Shown: positions 5,465 to 5,593 of the stretch, one piece after another
Position numbering within the stretch: position 1 is the first letter of the stretch
Layout: the number at the start of each line of letters is the position of its first letter
Assembly (NCBI GenBank): GCA_016764035.1
Contig: JAESSQ010000221.1
Span: forward strand, 1-5,593
Length of the DNA stretch: 5,593 nt
Reading direction: 5' to 3'
Source: Gammaproteobacteria bacterium
Lineage (GTDB): Bacteria; Pseudomonadota; Gammaproteobacteria; SZUA-229
Program-made: the position numbers and the translations under genes
Notes under the pieces: model-generated
What the model was told of the DNA's origin: nothing
Database searches by the model: none
Seen by the model: the letters and a program-made list of their open reading frames with translations, nothing else

Positions 5465-5593
5465 TAATTTGCTCGATTTAGGCTTTCCAGGTAGGGCTTA
5501 ACCCATTGCAGTTGTTCTTTGAAAACCGATACACCTTCATCGTCCCGGTAAGCCTGCATTAAAAAAGGCCCGGTGTAATTGAATGTGCTTAGC
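5464..5593 (-). CDS. C-terminus of probable sugar phosphate isomerase/epimerase-like protein (partial)
   Basis: The last 42 codons of a gene entering from the right edge are open in the frame that ends at TAA 5466-5464; the complete start lies outside the window. The visible tail has YTGPFLMQAYRDD (6-18 of the fragment) and an amphipathic end, KEQLQWVKPYLESL. The GPF(I/L)xQ block followed by an acidic or Arg-rich turn and a final helix matches my memory of the last strand and helix of xylose-isomerase-like TIM-barrel sugar phosphate isomerase/epimerases, but this short piece is weak evidence. It overlaps the next gene by one base, in the TAATG arrangement, so it belongs to the same transcript as the NADP-type SDR. 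Confidence 0.55.
   Translation of the reverse strand, partial: LSTFNYTGPFLMQAYRDDEGVSVFKEQLQWVKPYLESLNRAN

Overview
The window looks like part of a gammaproteobacterial chromosome of moderate GC content. The two strongest markers are a bacterial type A RNase P RNA gene close in sequence to the E. coli and Pseudomonas versions, and a prmA gene of normal length. The species cannot be named from this window.

Left part (1-1331): conserved housekeeping DNA. The RNase P RNA gene (rnpB) runs leftward and leaves the window at position 1, so its 3' end is missing. It is head-to-head with prmA (414-1331, plus strand), the ribosomal protein L11 methyltransferase, and the two promoters lie back to back in about 120 bases.

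Middle gap (1332-1636): about 305 bases with no convincing gene and several short palindromes. It lies between the core genes and what looks like an accessory block.

Right part (1637-5593): six genes, all on the minus strand, so transcription reads from high to low coordinates. In that order they are: the C-terminus of a probable sugar phosphate isomerase/epimerase-like TIM-barrel protein (cut by the window edge); a short-chain dehydrogenase (SDR) with NADP-type features; a second SDR with an insert in its active-site region; a 160-nt break (3714-3850 is intergenic) holding a possible terminator and promoter; a third SDR with an NAD-type signature; a small RBBP9/YdeN-like serine hydrolase; and a GmhA-like phosphosugar isomerase with its metal ligands intact. 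The first three genes are translationally coupled (a TAATG overlap, then directly abutting TAA/ATG). The last three are separated by short spacers with notable structure: an 18-bp perfect inverted repeat before the hydrolase and three 14-bp tandem repeats before the isomerase.

The isomerase, TIM-barrel protein and three oxidoreductases suggest a pathway that isomerises and oxidises/reduces a sugar or sugar phosphate, perhaps for a surface glycan. The substrate is unknown and the idea is inference from gene families and clustering. I see no CRISPR array, transposase, tRNA or phage gene in the window.
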